Assembly: GCF_005082585.1 (NCBI RefSeq)
Contig: NZ_CP034855.1
Span: forward strand, 558,001 to 622,000
From: Buchnera aphidicola (Sitobion avenae)
Lineage (GTDB): Bacteria; Pseudomonadota; Gammaproteobacteria; Enterobacterales; Enterobacteriaceae
DNA: 64,000 nt
Direction: 5' to 3'
The notes under the pieces were generated by a model that worked only from the letters and a program-made list of their open reading frames with translations, was not told the origin of the DNA and made no database searches. Each line of letters begins with the position of its first letter. The first letter of the stretch is position 1. The position numbers and the translations under genes are program-made. Shown here piece by piece: positions 42,037 through 51,813 of this stretch.

Positions 42037-43191
42037 TCAACTATTTTTTAAAATTGAATTATATTCTAAAATGATAGAATTAACTTCTTCACTATTTTCA
42101 CATAAATTGCAAATTTTAATTAAAGTTTTTTTAAAACCCTGTTTTTTTATTAAAGATGCAATCTGTATTGATTCTAGATCATTTAAATTCTGATAAAAAA
42201 ATGCTGATGCAATGCCTTTTACTAAATTAGAATAAGGTAGTTGATATTTAATAGTCCCTAGAAGGGGTTTAATTAAACGTTCTTCTTTTCCTAGTTTTTG
42301 TAGTGGATTTCTTGCTATTCTTTCAAGGTTGTCTGATAAAAAAGGATTTTTAAAACGTGAAAAAATTTTTTTGATGTAAGATAAGTGATCATTTTTATTA
42401 AATTTATAACGTTTTATTAATACTGATCCACTTTCTTCCATAGCAGATCTCACAATAAAACCTATTTTTTCATCTGAAGTCGCTTCTTGTATAGTTTTAT
42501 ATTTTTTTATTAAACCTAAATAAGCTGCTATAGCATGACCGGTATTTAATGTAAATAATTTTCGTTCTACAAATGCATTTAAATTATTACTCAGCTTCAT
42601 GTCAATTATTTTTGGAATTCTTCCTTTAAATTGAGAGGCATTAACAATCCATTCTTTAAAGTCTTCGGCAACTAAAAATAAATAATCTTTTTTATTAACT
42701 AATGGTATAATTGTATCGATGCTACAATCTATAAAACCAATATATTCATTTAAATAATCATGATATTTTATTGGTAATTTTTTAAGAACTTCTTGTTTTA
42801 AAAAAGAACTAGCTTGAATTTTATTTTCACAAGCAATGATATTAAGTGGTTTGATAGACTTGTTTTTAATTTTGAGTTTTATTCCACGCATGATAACTAA
42901 AGCAATTTTATCTAATACACGCGGACCTACCGCAGTTGTAATTAAATCAACTATAGAAATTATTTTTATAATATTTGAATCATTAGAGTTTATAGCACTG
43001 ACTCTTTTAACATCAACAATGTTTTTTGTAGTAGCACTTATTATTTGAACAGAATATTCTTTATTACGATTAATAGCATCTACTATCTCTTGATTTACAT
43101 CAGAAAAAATAACGTTAAAACCAGATTGTGATAATGTTTTTCCAACAAAACCCCGACCAATATTTCCAGCTCCAAAATGTAGTGCTTGCAT
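42037..43191 (-). CDS. mtlD: Mannitol-1-phosphate 5-dehydrogenase
   Basis: NAD-dependent oxidation of mannitol 1-phosphate to fructose 6-phosphate. 384 residues (E. coli 382). The Rossmann start is MQALHFGAGNIGRGFVGKTL; ACENKIQASS and the active-site segment LFTLNTGHAIAAYLG with conserved Lys/Asn/His region are present. It lies 42 bp behind mtlA on the same strand, in the order of the E. coli mtlAD operon; mtlR is missing. Its product feeds pgi and glycolysis. Confidence 0.96.
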   Translation of the reverse strand: MQALHFGAGNIGRGFVGKTLSQSGFNVIFSDVNQEIVDAINRNKEYSVQIISATTKNIVDVKRVSAINSNDSNIIKIISIVDLITTAVGPRVLDKIALVIMRGIKLKIKNKSIKPLNIIACENKIQASSFLKQEVLKKLPIKYHDYLNEYIGFIDCSIDTIIPLVNKKDYLFLVAEDFKEWIVNASQFKGRIPKIIDMKLSNNLNAFVERKLFTLNTGHAIAAYLGLIKKYKTIQEATSDEKIGFIVRSAMEESGSVLIKRYKFNKNDHLSYIKKIFSRFKNPFLSDNLERIARNPLQKLGKEERLIKPLLGTIKYQLPYSNLVKGIASAFFYQNLNDLESIQIASLIKKQGFKKTLIKICNLCENSEEVNSIILEYNSILKNS

Positions 43192-43233
43192 ATAAGTAAG
43201 TCCAATAAAATTTTATAAAAAACTATTAGAAAA

Positions 43234-45138
43234 TTAAATTTTTTCAGTAGTTAAAAGTGATAATGCTTCTTTTACACTAGTAGTATTGGATAACTTTTTA
43301 ATTGTATCTTTATTGTCTAATACATTAGTAATATTACTAACTACCATAATATGTTCATTATTTTTCGCTGCAATTCCAATAACGAGATAAGCAATATCTT
43401 CTGCTTCTTCTCCAAAATGAACCCCATTAGGGAATTGACAAAAAATTATTCCAGTTCGTAATACAGAATCTTTTGCCTCAATAGTTCCATGTGGTAATGC
43501 TATTGATTCTCCCAACCAAGTAGAAGCTATTTTTTCTCTCTCTAGCATTGAATTAATATAATCAGATTTTACATAACCTTGCTTTACTAAATTATTTCCA
43601 ACAATATTGATTGCTTCTTCTTTATTATTTGCATGTTGATTAAGAATAATATTCTCTTCAGTTAGATGAAATAAATTATATGATTTTTCTACATTATTAA
43701 TATTGATAGCATTCTTATGATTATCATCTAAAAAAATTATATTTTCCATTAATTTTCGTATTAAATTATCATAAAAACTATTATTAAGAAAGTTTTTTAA
43801 AGATACATGCTTAGCATGTGGTGCATATTTTTGAGCTCGATGTGTTAGATTTTGATGTGTAATTACTAAATCTGCTTTTTTAGGTAATACATTAATTGCC
43901 ATATTTAATACAGAAATATGAGTTAAATTAGCATTTTTTATTTTTTTACGTAGAATACTTGCACCCATGGCACTAGATCCCATTCCTGCATCACACGCCA
44001 CAATAATCGTTTTAATTTTTCTATTAAATTGTAAAGTATGAAAACTGTCTTCTAATGTTTCTTGAACAAAAAGATCTTTATTTTTTTGTGTAGCATTTTT
44101 ATCATCTTTTTTAAAAGTGTAAAAAAAATTATATTTTAACAATACGGCAGCACTTAAAAAAGAAATAATAAAAGAACAAAAAATAGAAAGAATATTAGAA
44201 AAATATAAATCTTTAGGAGTCATGGCTAGAATAGATAAAATAGAACCTGGTGACGCAGCTGAAATCAAACCACCATGTAATAAAACAAGCATGAAAATAC
44301 CACTCATGCCACCTAAGATAAGAGCAAAAATTAATTTTGGTTTAATTAAGACGTAAGGAAAATAAATTTCATGAACTCCTCCTAAAAATTCGATAATTGC
44401 TGCTCCTCCAGAAGATTTACGAAGTTCACCTTTTCCGAAAAAAAACCATGCTATTAACACACCTAATCCTGGACCTGGATTAGATTCAATTAAAAAAAAT
44501 ATAGAACTACGTTTTTCTAATGCATCTTGAATGCCTAAAGGAGAAAAAATTCCATGATTAATAATATTATTTAAAAAAAATATTTTAGATGGTTCTATTA
44601 TAATAGAAATAAGAGGTAATAAATTATAAGATACAATAATTTTTATTAATTTTCCTAAAATATGAGAAGTCCATTCAATAAATGGTCCAATTGTAAAAAA
44701 TGAAAGTACTGCTAATAATATTCCACAAATAGCAAGAGAAAAATTATTCACTAACATTTCAAAACCATTTTTTATTTTATTTTCTATTTTGCTATCAAAA
44801 TATTTTATAGTCCATCCACCTAAAGGTCCTGCAATCATGCCACCTAATAACATCGGTATATCAGTACTGGTAATAACTCCTATAGTGGTTATACTACCGA
44901 CTAAACTTCCTCTTAAACCAGAAACTAAACCGCCTCCAGTATATCCAATTAAAATAGGTAAAAGATAGAAAATTATAGGTGATATTAATTTTTCTAAAGT
45001 TTTATTAGGGTGCCATCCTAATGGCATAAATAAAGCAGTCATTATTCCCCATGCAATAAAAATACTTATATTAGGCATAATCATGCTGCTTAAAAATCGA
45101 CCAAAATTTTGTATTTTCAATTTAATTAATATAAACAT
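43234..45138 (-). CDS. mtlA: Mannitol-specific PTS permease EIICBA
   Basis: Takes up mannitol and phosphorylates it to mannitol 1-phosphate. The start at 45138 ([15 protein letters not shown]) gives 634 residues (E. coli 637). Residues about 1-340 form the EIIC membrane domain ([27 protein letters not shown]). EIIB has the phosphocysteine in [15 protein letters not shown] (near 380). EIIA carries the phosphohistidine in [13 protein letters not shown] near 555. All three phosphotransfer sites are intact. A 19-nt palindrome lies 65 nt upstream of the start. Confidence 0.96.
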   Translation of the reverse strand: MFILIKLKIQNFGRFLSSMIMPNISIFIAWGIMTALFMPLGWHPNKTLEKLISPIIFYLLPILIGYTGGGLVSGLRGSLVGSITTIGVITSTDIPMLLGGMIAGPLGGWTIKYFDSKIENKIKNGFEMLVNNFSLAICGILLAVLSFFTIGPFIEWTSHILGKLIKIIVSYNLLPLISIIIEPSKIFFLNNIINHGIFSPLGIQDALEKRSSIFFLIESNPGPGLGVLIAWFFFGKGELRKSSGGAAIIEFLGGVHEIYFPYVLIKPKLIFALILGGMSGIFMLVLLHGGLISAASPGSILSILAMTPKDLYFSNILSIFCSFIISFLSAAVLLKYNFFYTFKKDDKNATQKNKDLFVQETLEDSFHTLQFNRKIKTIIVACDAGMGSSAMGASILRKKIKNANLTHISVLNMAINVLPKKADLVITHQNLTHRAQKYAPHAKHVSLKNFLNNSFYDNLIRKLMENIIFLDDNHKNAININNVEKSYNLFHLTEENIILNQHANNKEEAINIVGNNLVKQGYVKSDYINSMLEREKIASTWLGESIALPHGTIEAKDSVLRTGIIFCQFPNGVHFGEEAEDIAYLVIGIAAKNNEHIMVVSNITNVLDNKDTIKKLSNTTSVKEALSLLTTEKI

Positions 45139-45202
45139 AATAACCACTCATATTCTTAAAAAAATAAAATTTTTAAAATAATTTAAAAGTAAAATATTAA
45201 TT

Positions 45203-45221
45203 ATTGAATTATTAATTCAAT
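45203..45221. promoter_or_regulatory. Palindrome upstream of mtlA
   Basis: ATTGAATTA-T-TAATTCAAT is a perfect 9-bp inverted repeat with a 1-nt centre, 65 nt before the mtlA start and 98 nt beyond the pgi stop. It could be an operator-type site or a weak hairpin; in such AT-rich DNA chance is also possible. Confidence 0.3.
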
Positions 45222-45318
45222 TAGATGAAAAGAAATGTTTAACTAATATATCAATATTACTTAAAGAAAATTTTTAATACATTTTTTAATTTGAATATTT
45301 TTCTAAATCATAACATTT

Positions 45319-46968
45319 TTATATTATAAAAGATTTATAAAATTTAATAAGACCTTCAGTTGAAGAATCATAAAACTGATCTTTAATATCACCATGTAAA
45401 TAATTATAAATATTTTTAGATAATTTTTTTCCTATTTCAACACCCCACTGATCAAAACTAAAAATATTTAATATATAGCCTTGAACAAAAATTTTATGTT
45501 CATATAAAGAAATCAACGCTCCTAAAGTATAAGGAGTAATCTTTCGAATTAAAATTGAATTAGTAGGCTGGTTCCCCTTACATATTTTAAAAGGTAAAAT
45601 TTTACTTGAATTATTCTTGTTCTTTTTTAATAATTTTGATTCATCTATACAATCATCTCTAGATTGACCAAAAGCTAATGCTTGTGTTTGAGCAAAAAAA
45701 TTAGATACTAATTTTATATGGTGATTGTCTAAATTATTATGTGAAAAAACTGATGCAATAAAATCACAGGGAATTAATTTAGTTCCTTGATGTATTAACT
45801 GATAAAATGCATGTTGACCATTGGTACCAGGTTCCCCCCATATAATAGGTCCAGTCTGGTAAGTTATTTTCTTTCCATTCCTATCAATTGATTTACCATT
45901 AGATTCCATATTAGATTGTTGAAAATATGCAGAAAAACGATGCATATATTGATCATATGGAAATATTGCTTCTGTTTCAGAATTAAAAAAATTAGTATAC
46001 CAAATACTAATTAAAGCTAATAAGATAGGAATATTTTCATTATAATTAGAATTGTAAAAGTGATTATCCATAGAATGAGCTCCATCTAAAAATTTCTCAA
46101 AATTATCAAATCCAATCGATAATATTATAGATAATCCTGCTGAAGACCATAATGAAAAACGTCCACCTACCCAATCCCAAAATTTAAAAATATTATTAAT
46201 ATTAATTCCAAAATTTAGAGCATTTTTTATATTTGCTGATGAAGCAAAAAAGTGTTTTTCTAAAGCATTTGTATCTTTTGCATGATGTAAAAACCATTTT
46301 TTTGCACTATATGCATTCGTGATAGTTTCATCTGTTGTAAATGTTTTAGACGCAATTAAAAAAATAGTTCTTTCAGGATTTATTTTCTTTAAAACTTCAA
46401 TTAGATGAGTACCATCTATATTTGAAACAAAATGCATATTTAAATGATTTTTATATGGACGTAATGCTTCACTAACCATATAGGGTCCTAAATCAGATCC
46501 ACCAATACCAATATTTACAATATCAGAAATAGATTTTCCTGTATAACCTTTCCATTGACCATTGATAATACAATTTGAAAAATTTTTCATTTTTTCAAGT
46601 GAATTATTTATCTCCAACATAACATTAGAATTATTAACCATAATAGGACGATTACTTCTATTACGCAACGCGATATGTAATACAGCACGATCTTCTGTTT
46701 GATTTATTTTCGCTCCGGAAAACATTAATTTTATTCCAGATTTTACATCAGTTTCTTTAGCCAAATTTAATAAATAGATCAAAGTTTCATCATTAATACG
46801 ATTTTTTGAAAAATCAATTAACATTTCATTTTCAAATACAATTGAAAATTTTTTAAATCGATTTAAATCATTTCTAAAAAGATCTCTTAAGTGGGTATTT
46901 TTAATTTTGTTAAAGTGATTTTTTAAATCTTGATAAGATTTAGTCTCATTAAAATTTATATTTTTCAT
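45319..46968 (-). CDS. pgi: Glucose-6-phosphate isomerase
   Basis: Interconverts glucose 6-phosphate and fructose 6-phosphate. The start at 46968 ([15 protein letters not shown]) gives 549 residues, exactly the E. coli length; an upstream in-frame TTG is rejected. AAGGAG lies 12 nt before the ATG, a rather long spacing. Signature motifs are [12 protein letters not shown], the glycine-rich [12 protein letters not shown] and [19 protein letters not shown]. It lies upstream of mtlA on the same strand and divergent from orn, so hexose and mannitol entry to glycolysis are encoded side by side. Confidence 0.97.
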   Translation of the reverse strand: MKNINFNETKSYQDLKNHFNKIKNTHLRDLFRNDLNRFKKFSIVFENEMLIDFSKNRINDETLIYLLNLAKETDVKSGIKLMFSGAKINQTEDRAVLHIALRNRSNRPIMVNNSNVMLEINNSLEKMKNFSNCIINGQWKGYTGKSISDIVNIGIGGSDLGPYMVSEALRPYKNHLNMHFVSNIDGTHLIEVLKKINPERTIFLIASKTFTTDETITNAYSAKKWFLHHAKDTNALEKHFFASSANIKNALNFGININNIFKFWDWVGGRFSLWSSAGLSIILSIGFDNFEKFLDGAHSMDNHFYNSNYNENIPILLALISIWYTNFFNSETEAIFPYDQYMHRFSAYFQQSNMESNGKSIDRNGKKITYQTGPIIWGEPGTNGQHAFYQLIHQGTKLIPCDFIASVFSHNNLDNHHIKLVSNFFAQTQALAFGQSRDDCIDESKLLKKNKNNSSKILPFKICKGNQPTNSILIRKITPYTLGALISLYEHKIFVQGYILNIFSFDQWGVEIGKKLSKNIYNYLHGDIKDQFYDSSTEGLIKFYKSFII

Positions 46969-47168
46969 TAAAGAATTATTCTCCTTCAACTGGTATGATA
47001 ATTTTTTATGTAATAAGAAATATTTTAAATAATATATTTATAATTAAAAAGTTTAATATATAATTAATATATATAATATAAACATTAAATAAAAAATACG
47101 ATAGAAAATCGTAAATTAATAATTCAAAAATTAAATTTCAAAAGAATGTTTAATAATATAGAAAGAAT

Positions 47169-47717
47169 ATGAAAATCAATAGAACAAATTTAATTTGGAT
47201 AGATCTGGAAATGACTGGACTTGACCCTAAAATACATCGCATTCTTGAAATTGCCACATTAATTACAGACATTAACTTAAATATAATTTCAGAAGGTCCA
47301 GTTATTCCTATATACCAAAAAAAAGAGCAGATTTTACTTATGGATCAGTGGAATACAAAAACCCATCAAAAAAATGGACTAATAAAGCGTGTTGAACAAA
47401 GTTTATACAACGAACAAAAAGCAGAGTCTGAAACTATACTTTTTTTAAAAAAATGGGTGCCTATTCAATCATCTCCAATTTGCGGAAATAGTATTGCTCA
47501 AGATCGAAGATTTTTATTTCAATATATGCCGAAATTAGAAAATTATTTTCATTATCGATATATAGATGTTAGTACTCTTAAAGAATTAGCTTACCGTTGG
47601 AATCCATCAATATTTAATAAATTTAAAAAAAAACATAATCATAAAGCATTAGAAGATCTTCATGAATCTGTAATGGAGCTAAATTTTTATAAAAAAAATT
47701 TTTTAAAATTTAAATAA
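47169..47717 (+). CDS. orn: Oligoribonuclease
   Basis: DEDDh 3'-5' exonuclease degrading 2-5 nt RNA to mononucleotides; essential in E. coli. 182 residues (E. coli 181). It starts [20 protein letters not shown], with the first Asp/Glu in [10 protein letters not shown], the second Asp in [10 protein letters not shown] and the last in [13 protein letters not shown]. tRNA-Gly follows 89 bp downstream; in E. coli orn is likewise followed by glyV-glyX-glyY. It complements RNase R encoded nearby in final RNA decay. Confidence 0.97.
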   Translation: MKINRTNLIWIDLEMTGLDPKIHRILEIATLITDINLNIISEGPVIPIYQKKEQILLMDQWNTKTHQKNGLIKRVEQSLYNEQKAESETILFLKKWVPIQSSPICGNSIAQDRRFLFQYMPKLENYFHYRYIDVSTLKELAYRWNPSIFNKFKKKHNHKALEDLHESVMELNFYKKNFLKFK

Positions 47718-47741
47718 AATTATTTTTTTAGAAAAGAAAGC

Positions 47742-47770
47742 TTGAAAAATTTGTTGTATATATATAAAAT
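47742..47770 (+). promoter_or_regulatory. Candidate promoter of tRNA-Gly
   Basis: TTGAAA (47742-47747) and TAAAAT (47765-47770) are separated by 17 nt, about 36 nt before the tRNA 5' end. A plausible sigma-70 promoter in the orn/tRNA spacer. Confidence 0.5.
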
Positions 47771-47806
47771 AAATTAATAATTTAAAATTAAAATTTTTAT
47801 ATTTTT

Positions 47807-47882
47807 GCGGGAATAGCTCAGTCGGTAGAGCACAACCTTGCCAAGGTTGGGGTCGCGAGTTCAAATCTCGTTTCCCGCTCCA
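47807..47882 (+). tRNA. tRNA-Gly(GCC)
   Basis: Acceptor GCGGGAA/TTCCCGC, D-arm AGCTCAGTCGGTAGAGC, anticodon stem with loop TTGCCAA giving anticodon GCC, T-arm GCGAG-TTCAAAT-CTCGT. The CCA end is encoded. It corresponds to E. coli glyV/X/Y, reduced from three copies to one. It is followed by an AT-only hairpin (47913-47937). Confidence 0.97.
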
Positions 47883-47912
47883 ATCATATCATTCAAAACA
47901 TTATTCAAAATA

Positions 47913-47937
47913 TTTTTTTAGATTTAATCTAAAAAAA
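47913..47937. terminator. AT-rich hairpin after tRNA-Gly
   Basis: TTTTTTTAGAT and ATCTAAAAAAA form a perfect 11-bp stem with a 3-nt loop. It lies between tRNA-Gly and amiB; no T run follows it on the plus strand, so it may be a weak terminator or a processing barrier. Confidence 0.35.
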
Positions 47938-47973
47938 GTAAAATATATAAAAATACAAAATTCAGGAAAATTT

Positions 47974-48845
47974 ATGATTTTTCATTCTTATAAATGGATA
48001 GTATTTTTTATCTTTTTAGTAACATTTCCCACTGAAGCTAAAGATAATATTTTCTCTAAAAAAAACAGCTCAAAAACAATAGAAAATTTTTTTTTAATAA
48101 AATCAATGTTAAAAAAGAACTATGTAAAAATAGTAATAATACAAATTCATTAAAAAAAATCATTATAATAATAGATGCAGGGCATGGTGGATACGATCCT
48201 GGAGCAATTGGCATTCAAGGAATACAAGAAAAAAAAATAAATATCGCAATAGCACTGCGACTTCAAAAATTACTAAATGATAACAGTATGTTTCATACAA
48301 TTCTAACTCGTAGTAATGATTCTTATCTTTCACTAAAAAAAAGAAAACAATTTATAAATAAAAACCACGTAAATTTTTTAGTATCTATTCACGCCGATTC
48401 TTCTAAAAAACAATATGTATCAGGAGCTTCTGTTTGGATTGTATCAAAAACTAGAATTAATCGTGAAATTGACAATTACTTAAAAAAAAAATCACCGATA
48501 GTTTTTTCTCAAAAAATTGAAAAAATATTTAACGAAAATAAAAATGATATTTATTTAAAAAAAACTATTTTAGAATTACAAACTAATAACTTTCAAAAAA
48601 TAGAGTTAGATGTATCTAACAAAATATTAGAACAGCTTGAAAAAAATACAAAATTAAATAAAACATATCCAAATTACGCCAGTTTAGGTATATTAAGCTC
48701 TATTAACACGCCCTCCATATTAATAGAAACCGGTTTTATTACAAATTTTTTAGAAGAAAAGAAATTGAGAACTACAGAACACCAAGATAAAATTGCTTAT
48801 TCGATTTATTTAGCTCTCAAGAATTATTTTAATAACTCATCTTAA
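47974..48845 (+). pseudogene. amiB: N-acetylmuramoyl-L-alanine amidase AmiB, frameshifted at a T9 run
   Basis: Zinc amidase that cleaves septal peptidoglycan for daughter separation. The ATG at 47974 gives a signal-peptide-like start (MIFHSYKWIVFFIFLVTFPTEA), but the frame ends at 48153. The Amidase_3 domain is in the next frame: IIDAGHGGYDPGA (Zn His), IQEKKINIAIAL (Glu), LVSIHADSS (second His) and ILIETGFITN (catalytic Glu). The frames join if the run of nine T at 48087-48095 had ten; the product would then be 290 residues. The AMIN and LysM regions of the 445-residue E. coli AmiB are missing. Either a polymerase-slippage gene, a recent pseudogene, or a sequencing error. Confidence 0.85.
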
Positions 48846-48883
48846 TTTTGAAAAATAAATATATTTCAAATATTAATTTTATT

Positions 48884-48920
48884 ATTAAGCATCTTAATTA
48901 CAAAATTCAAGATGCTTAAT
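48884..48920. terminator. Bidirectional terminator amiB/rpmE
   Basis: ATTAAGCATCTT (48884-48895) and AAGATGCTTAAT (48909-48920) form a perfect 12-bp stem with a 13-nt loop between two convergent genes. It contains several G:C pairs, which are rare in this spacer DNA. Confidence 0.6.
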
Positions 48921-48955
48921 TCTTAAAAAAATCCATAATAAAACAAAGAATAATT

Positions 48956-49174
48956 TTATTTTAATTCTTTTTTAATAAATTTAAAACGCTTTTTAAATCT
49001 TTCAACACGTCCTCCAGTATCAATTACTCTTTGTTTTCCTGTATAGAATGGATGACACTTTGCACATATATCTAGATTTATATTTTGATTAATAGTAGAA
49101 AAAACTTCAATTATGTTTCCACAAGAACAAGTAGCTGTTATCTTGGAATAGAAAGGGTGGATTTTTTTTTTCAT
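48956..49174 (-). CDS. rpmE: 50S ribosomal protein L31
   Basis: Zinc-binding ribosomal protein bridging subunits. The start at 49174 ([13 protein letters not shown]) is preferred over an ATG three codons upstream, by homology and an AGGA about 10 nt before. 72 residues (E. coli 70). The zinc cysteines are in ATCSCGNII and [15 protein letters not shown], so it is the Zn-containing paralogue. The start codon is followed by ten A residues. In E. coli it also lies near the cytR-ftsN-hslVU cluster, with priA; priA is gone here. Confidence 0.95.
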   Translation of the reverse strand: MKKKIHPFYSKITATCSCGNIIEVFSTINQNINLDICAKCHPFYTGKQRVIDTGGRVERFKKRFKFIKKELK

Positions 49175-49291
49175 ATAAAGCATTCCTAATTTAATTTTAA
49201 ATATATATATATATTGATTATACGAGTATTAGTATATTAATACTAAAAAATTATCAATTTTTATTCATAAAACATAATATGCAGAAAATAT

Positions 49292-49543
49292 ATGTATGAT
49301 AATAAAAAAAAAATTAAATTCATGTATTTTAATAAAAAAAATAATAAAAATAAAAAATTAAATTTGTACATATATTTAATTTTAATATGTATATTTATTT
49401 TTTTTATTTATTCGAATATAAACTTGAATATATCTTCTACAATAAAAAGTAATAATATTGAAAAAGACACTAAACATGATAATCAACTACCTCCTAAACC
49501 GAAGGAAAAATGGAAATATATTCATAAACTAGAAAATTTATAA
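49292..49543 (+). CDS. ftsN: Miniature cell division protein FtsN (cytoplasmic, TM and E motif only)
   Basis: 83 residues. A Lys/Asn-rich cytoplasmic segment (1-22) is followed by one membrane helix (about 24-41, LYIYLILICIFIFFIYS) and a short periplasmic part ending LPPKPKEKWKYIHKLENL (66-83). That end matches the essential E motif of E. coli FtsN (LPPKPEERWRYIKELES), including the Trp, Tyr and Leu needed to activate FtsQLB/FtsWI. The Gln-rich linker and the SPOR domain (E. coli total 319 residues) are absent, and the stop follows directly after the motif. It lies upstream of hslVU exactly as ftsN does in E. coli. Function by inference: septal activation without peptidoglycan binding. Confidence 0.85.
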   Translation: MYDNKKKIKFMYFNKKNNKNKKLNLYIYLILICIFIFFIYSNINLNISSTIKSNNIEKDTKHDNQLPPKPKEKWKYIHKLENL

Positions 49544-49739
49544 AAATACATGTTTTTTTAAATAGAATAGATTACATTTCTAATATATTTTTTTAATAAA
49601 AAAAACATTTTAAAAATACAATATATCCAGAAAGCATATACTATTGAAAAAATAGTTAATTACATCTTATATAAAGCTATTTTATTATTGAGAAACAATA
49701 TATGAGAAATAAAAATATTATTTTAAAGAGGCTTTTCTT

Positions 49740-50270
49740 GTGACTACAATATTAAGCGTAAGATTAAAAAATAAAGTAGTAATTGGAGGTGATGGACAAG
49801 CAACTCTAGGCAACACAATCATGAAAAGTAATGTAAAAAAAATCAGATCTTTATATCATGAACAAGTAATTGCTGGTTTTGCAGGAGGAACTGCAGACGC
49901 ATTTACTTTATTTGAAATGTTTGAAAAAAAATTAGCGATGTATCAAGGACAATTACAACGCGCAGCTATTGAATTAGCAAAAGATTGGCGATCTGATAGA
50001 ATGCTACGAAAACTTGAAGCTTTATTAGCCGTTGCTGATAAAGAAAGTTCGTTAATTATCACAGGAAATGGAGACGTAATACAACCTGAAGATGATTTAA
50101 TAGCTATAGGATCAGGTGGTTCTTATGCCCAATCTTCTGCTCGAGCGTTAATCGAAAATACTAGTTTAGATGCAAATGAAATTGTAAAAAAATCATTAAA
50201 CATCGCAGCTAATATTTGTATATATACAAATCATACTTTCACTATAAAAGAACTATTTTCGGAAAAATAA
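49740..50270 (+). CDS. hslV: ATP-dependent protease subunit HslV
   Basis: Threonine-protease dodecamer of the HslUV (ClpYQ) proteasome-like complex. 176 residues as in E. coli. The start is a GTG at 49740 with AGAGG 8 nt upstream; the mature protein begins with the catalytic Thr of [24 protein letters not shown] and [16 protein letters not shown] are near-identical to E. coli. hslU follows 11 bp later. A TTGAAA at 49644-49649 could be part of a sigma-32 promoter, but the -10 is poor. Confidence 0.97.
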   Translation: MTTILSVRLKNKVVIGGDGQATLGNTIMKSNVKKIRSLYHEQVIAGFAGGTADAFTLFEMFEKKLAMYQGQLQRAAIELAKDWRSDRMLRKLEALLAVADKESSLIITGNGDVIQPEDDLIAIGSGGSYAQSSARALIENTSLDANEIVKKSLNIAANICIYTNHTFTIKELFSEK

Positions 50271-50281
50271 GGATTATCTCT

Positions 50282-51613
50282 ATGTCTGAAATGACTCCTC
50301 CTCAAATTGTTTCTGAACTTGATAAATTTATTATTGGTCAAGAAAAAGCAAAAAGAGCCGTGTCTATTGCATTAAGGAATCGTTGGCGCCGTATGCAGTT
50401 AAATAGTGAACTTCGTCATGAAATCACTCCTAAAAACATTTTAATGATTGGACCTACAGGAGTAGGTAAAACAGAAATAGCAAGACGTTTAGCTAAATTA
50501 GCAAACTCTCCTTTTATTAAAGTCGAGGCGACTAAATTTACTGAAGTAGGATATGTTGGTAAAGAAGTAGATTCAATCATTCGCGATTTAACTGATGCTG
50601 CAATAAAAATGATTCGAATTAAAAACATCGAAAAAAATAAAACTCAAGTAGAAGCAATAGTGGAAGAGAAAATATTAGATGTTCTTGTTCCCACACCAAA
50701 AAAAAATTGGGCCGAAAACGAAAAAAATGAAAGTCTTTTAAAAACAATTCAAACATTTCGAAAAAAATTAAGAGAAGGTGTTTTAGATGAAAAAGAAATA
50801 GAGATAAATGTATTGGCAACTACTATGGGAGTTGAAATAATGGCGCCTCCAGGAATGGAAGAGTTAACCAGTCAACTACAATCTTTATTTCAAAATTTAG
50901 GAGGACATAAAAAAAATAATAGACGTCTAAAAATTAAAGATGCTATTGCACTATTAACAGAAGAAGAAGCAGCTAAATTAATTAATCAAGAAGAGATCAA
51001 AAAAGAGGCTATTCATGCTGTCGAACAAAATGGTATAGTTTTTATTGACGAAATTGATAAAATATGTAAAAGAGGTGATTCTTCTGGACCGGATATTTCT
51101 CGAGAGGGTGTTCAAAGAGATTTACTGCCATTAGTTGAAGGATGCACAGTATCTACTAAACATGGAATGGTTAAAACAGATCATATTTTATTTATTGCAT
51201 CTGGAGCATTTCAAACATCTACACCTTCCGACTTAATTCCTGAACTACAAGGACGTCTTCCAATTAAAGTTGAATTGCAAGCACTTACTATTGATGATTT
51301 TGAAAAAATTTTAACTGAACCTACAGCATCTATCACTGCGCAATATAAGGCACTTATGGAAACAGAGGGTGTTTATATTAATTTCACAAAAGAAGGAATA
51401 CGTAATATCGCAGAAGCTGCTTGGAAAGTTAATGAATCTATGGAAAATATTGGAGCCCGTCGATTACATACTGTATTAGAAAAATTAATGGAAGATATAT
51501 CTTTTAATGCCAGCGATAATAAAGGCAATACAATTGAAATTAATTCAAATTATGTAGGAGAACATTTGGACCAATTAGTATCTAATGAAGATCTTAGTCG
51601 TTTTATTTTATAA
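50282..51613 (+). CDS. hslU: ATP-dependent protease ATPase subunit HslU
   Basis: AAA+ unfoldase feeding substrates to HslV; heat-shock protein in E. coli. The start at 50282 ([17 protein letters not shown]) gives 443 residues, the E. coli length; an upstream in-frame start inside hslV is rejected. Walker A is [16 protein letters not shown], Walker B is [13 protein letters not shown], the pore motif is EVGYVGKEV, and the C-terminal EDLSRFIL that docks into HslV is intact. The intermediate domain (about 110-240) is the most divergent part. A T-tailed hairpin follows. Confidence 0.97.
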   Translation: MSEMTPPQIVSELDKFIIGQEKAKRAVSIALRNRWRRMQLNSELRHEITPKNILMIGPTGVGKTEIARRLAKLANSPFIKVEATKFTEVGYVGKEVDSIIRDLTDAAIKMIRIKNIEKNKTQVEAIVEEKILDVLVPTPKKNWAENEKNESLLKTIQTFRKKLREGVLDEKEIEINVLATTMGVEIMAPPGMEELTSQLQSLFQNLGGHKKNNRRLKIKDAIALLTEEEAAKLINQEEIKKEAIHAVEQNGIVFIDEIDKICKRGDSSGPDISREGVQRDLLPLVEGCTVSTKHGMVKTDHILFIASGAFQTSTPSDLIPELQGRLPIKVELQALTIDDFEKILTEPTASITAQYKALMETEGVYINFTKEGIRNIAEAAWKVNESMENIGARRLHTVLEKLMEDISFNASDNKGNTIEINSNYVGEHLDQLVSNEDLSRFIL

Positions 51614-51625
51614 TTCTTATTGAAA

Positions 51626-51673
51626 ATATTTATCCATTATTATTTTTTTATGAAATGGATGAATATTTTTTTA
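51626..51673 (+). terminator. Rho-independent terminator of hslVU
   Basis: Stem ATATTTATCCATT (51626-51638) pairs with AATGGATGAATAT (51654-51666) with one wobble, and is followed by a run of seven T, 12 bp after the hslU stop. A standard intrinsic terminator. Confidence 0.75.
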
Positions 51674-51712
51674 TATTATAAAAAATAAATGTAAATTAAT
51701 TTATAAGTTACT

Positions 51713-51741
51713 CTTGAAAAAAAAAAATAAGACCTTACTAT
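51713..51741 (+). promoter_or_regulatory. Candidate sigma-32 promoter of ibpA with an A11 run
   Basis: CTTGAAA (51713-51719), the exact sigma-32 -35 element, is followed by a poly-A stretch (A at 51717-51727, eleven in all) and, 13 nt after the -35, by CCTTACTAT, a partial match to CCCCATNTA. It lies about 100 bp before ibpA. In A. pisum Buchnera a one-base change in the A run of this promoter is known to affect heat induction. Confidence 0.6.
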
Positions 51742-51813
51742 AAGGTAAGATATTTTTTAATGTTTTATATGTAAATTTTTAAATTATATATATTTTATAA
51801 TAAAAAAATATTT

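Noticed and set aside
49644..49670. Sigma-32 promoter for hslV
   Set aside because: A TTGAAA is present but the -10 (CATCTTAT) matches CCCCATNT poorly, so it was only mentioned in the hslV entry.
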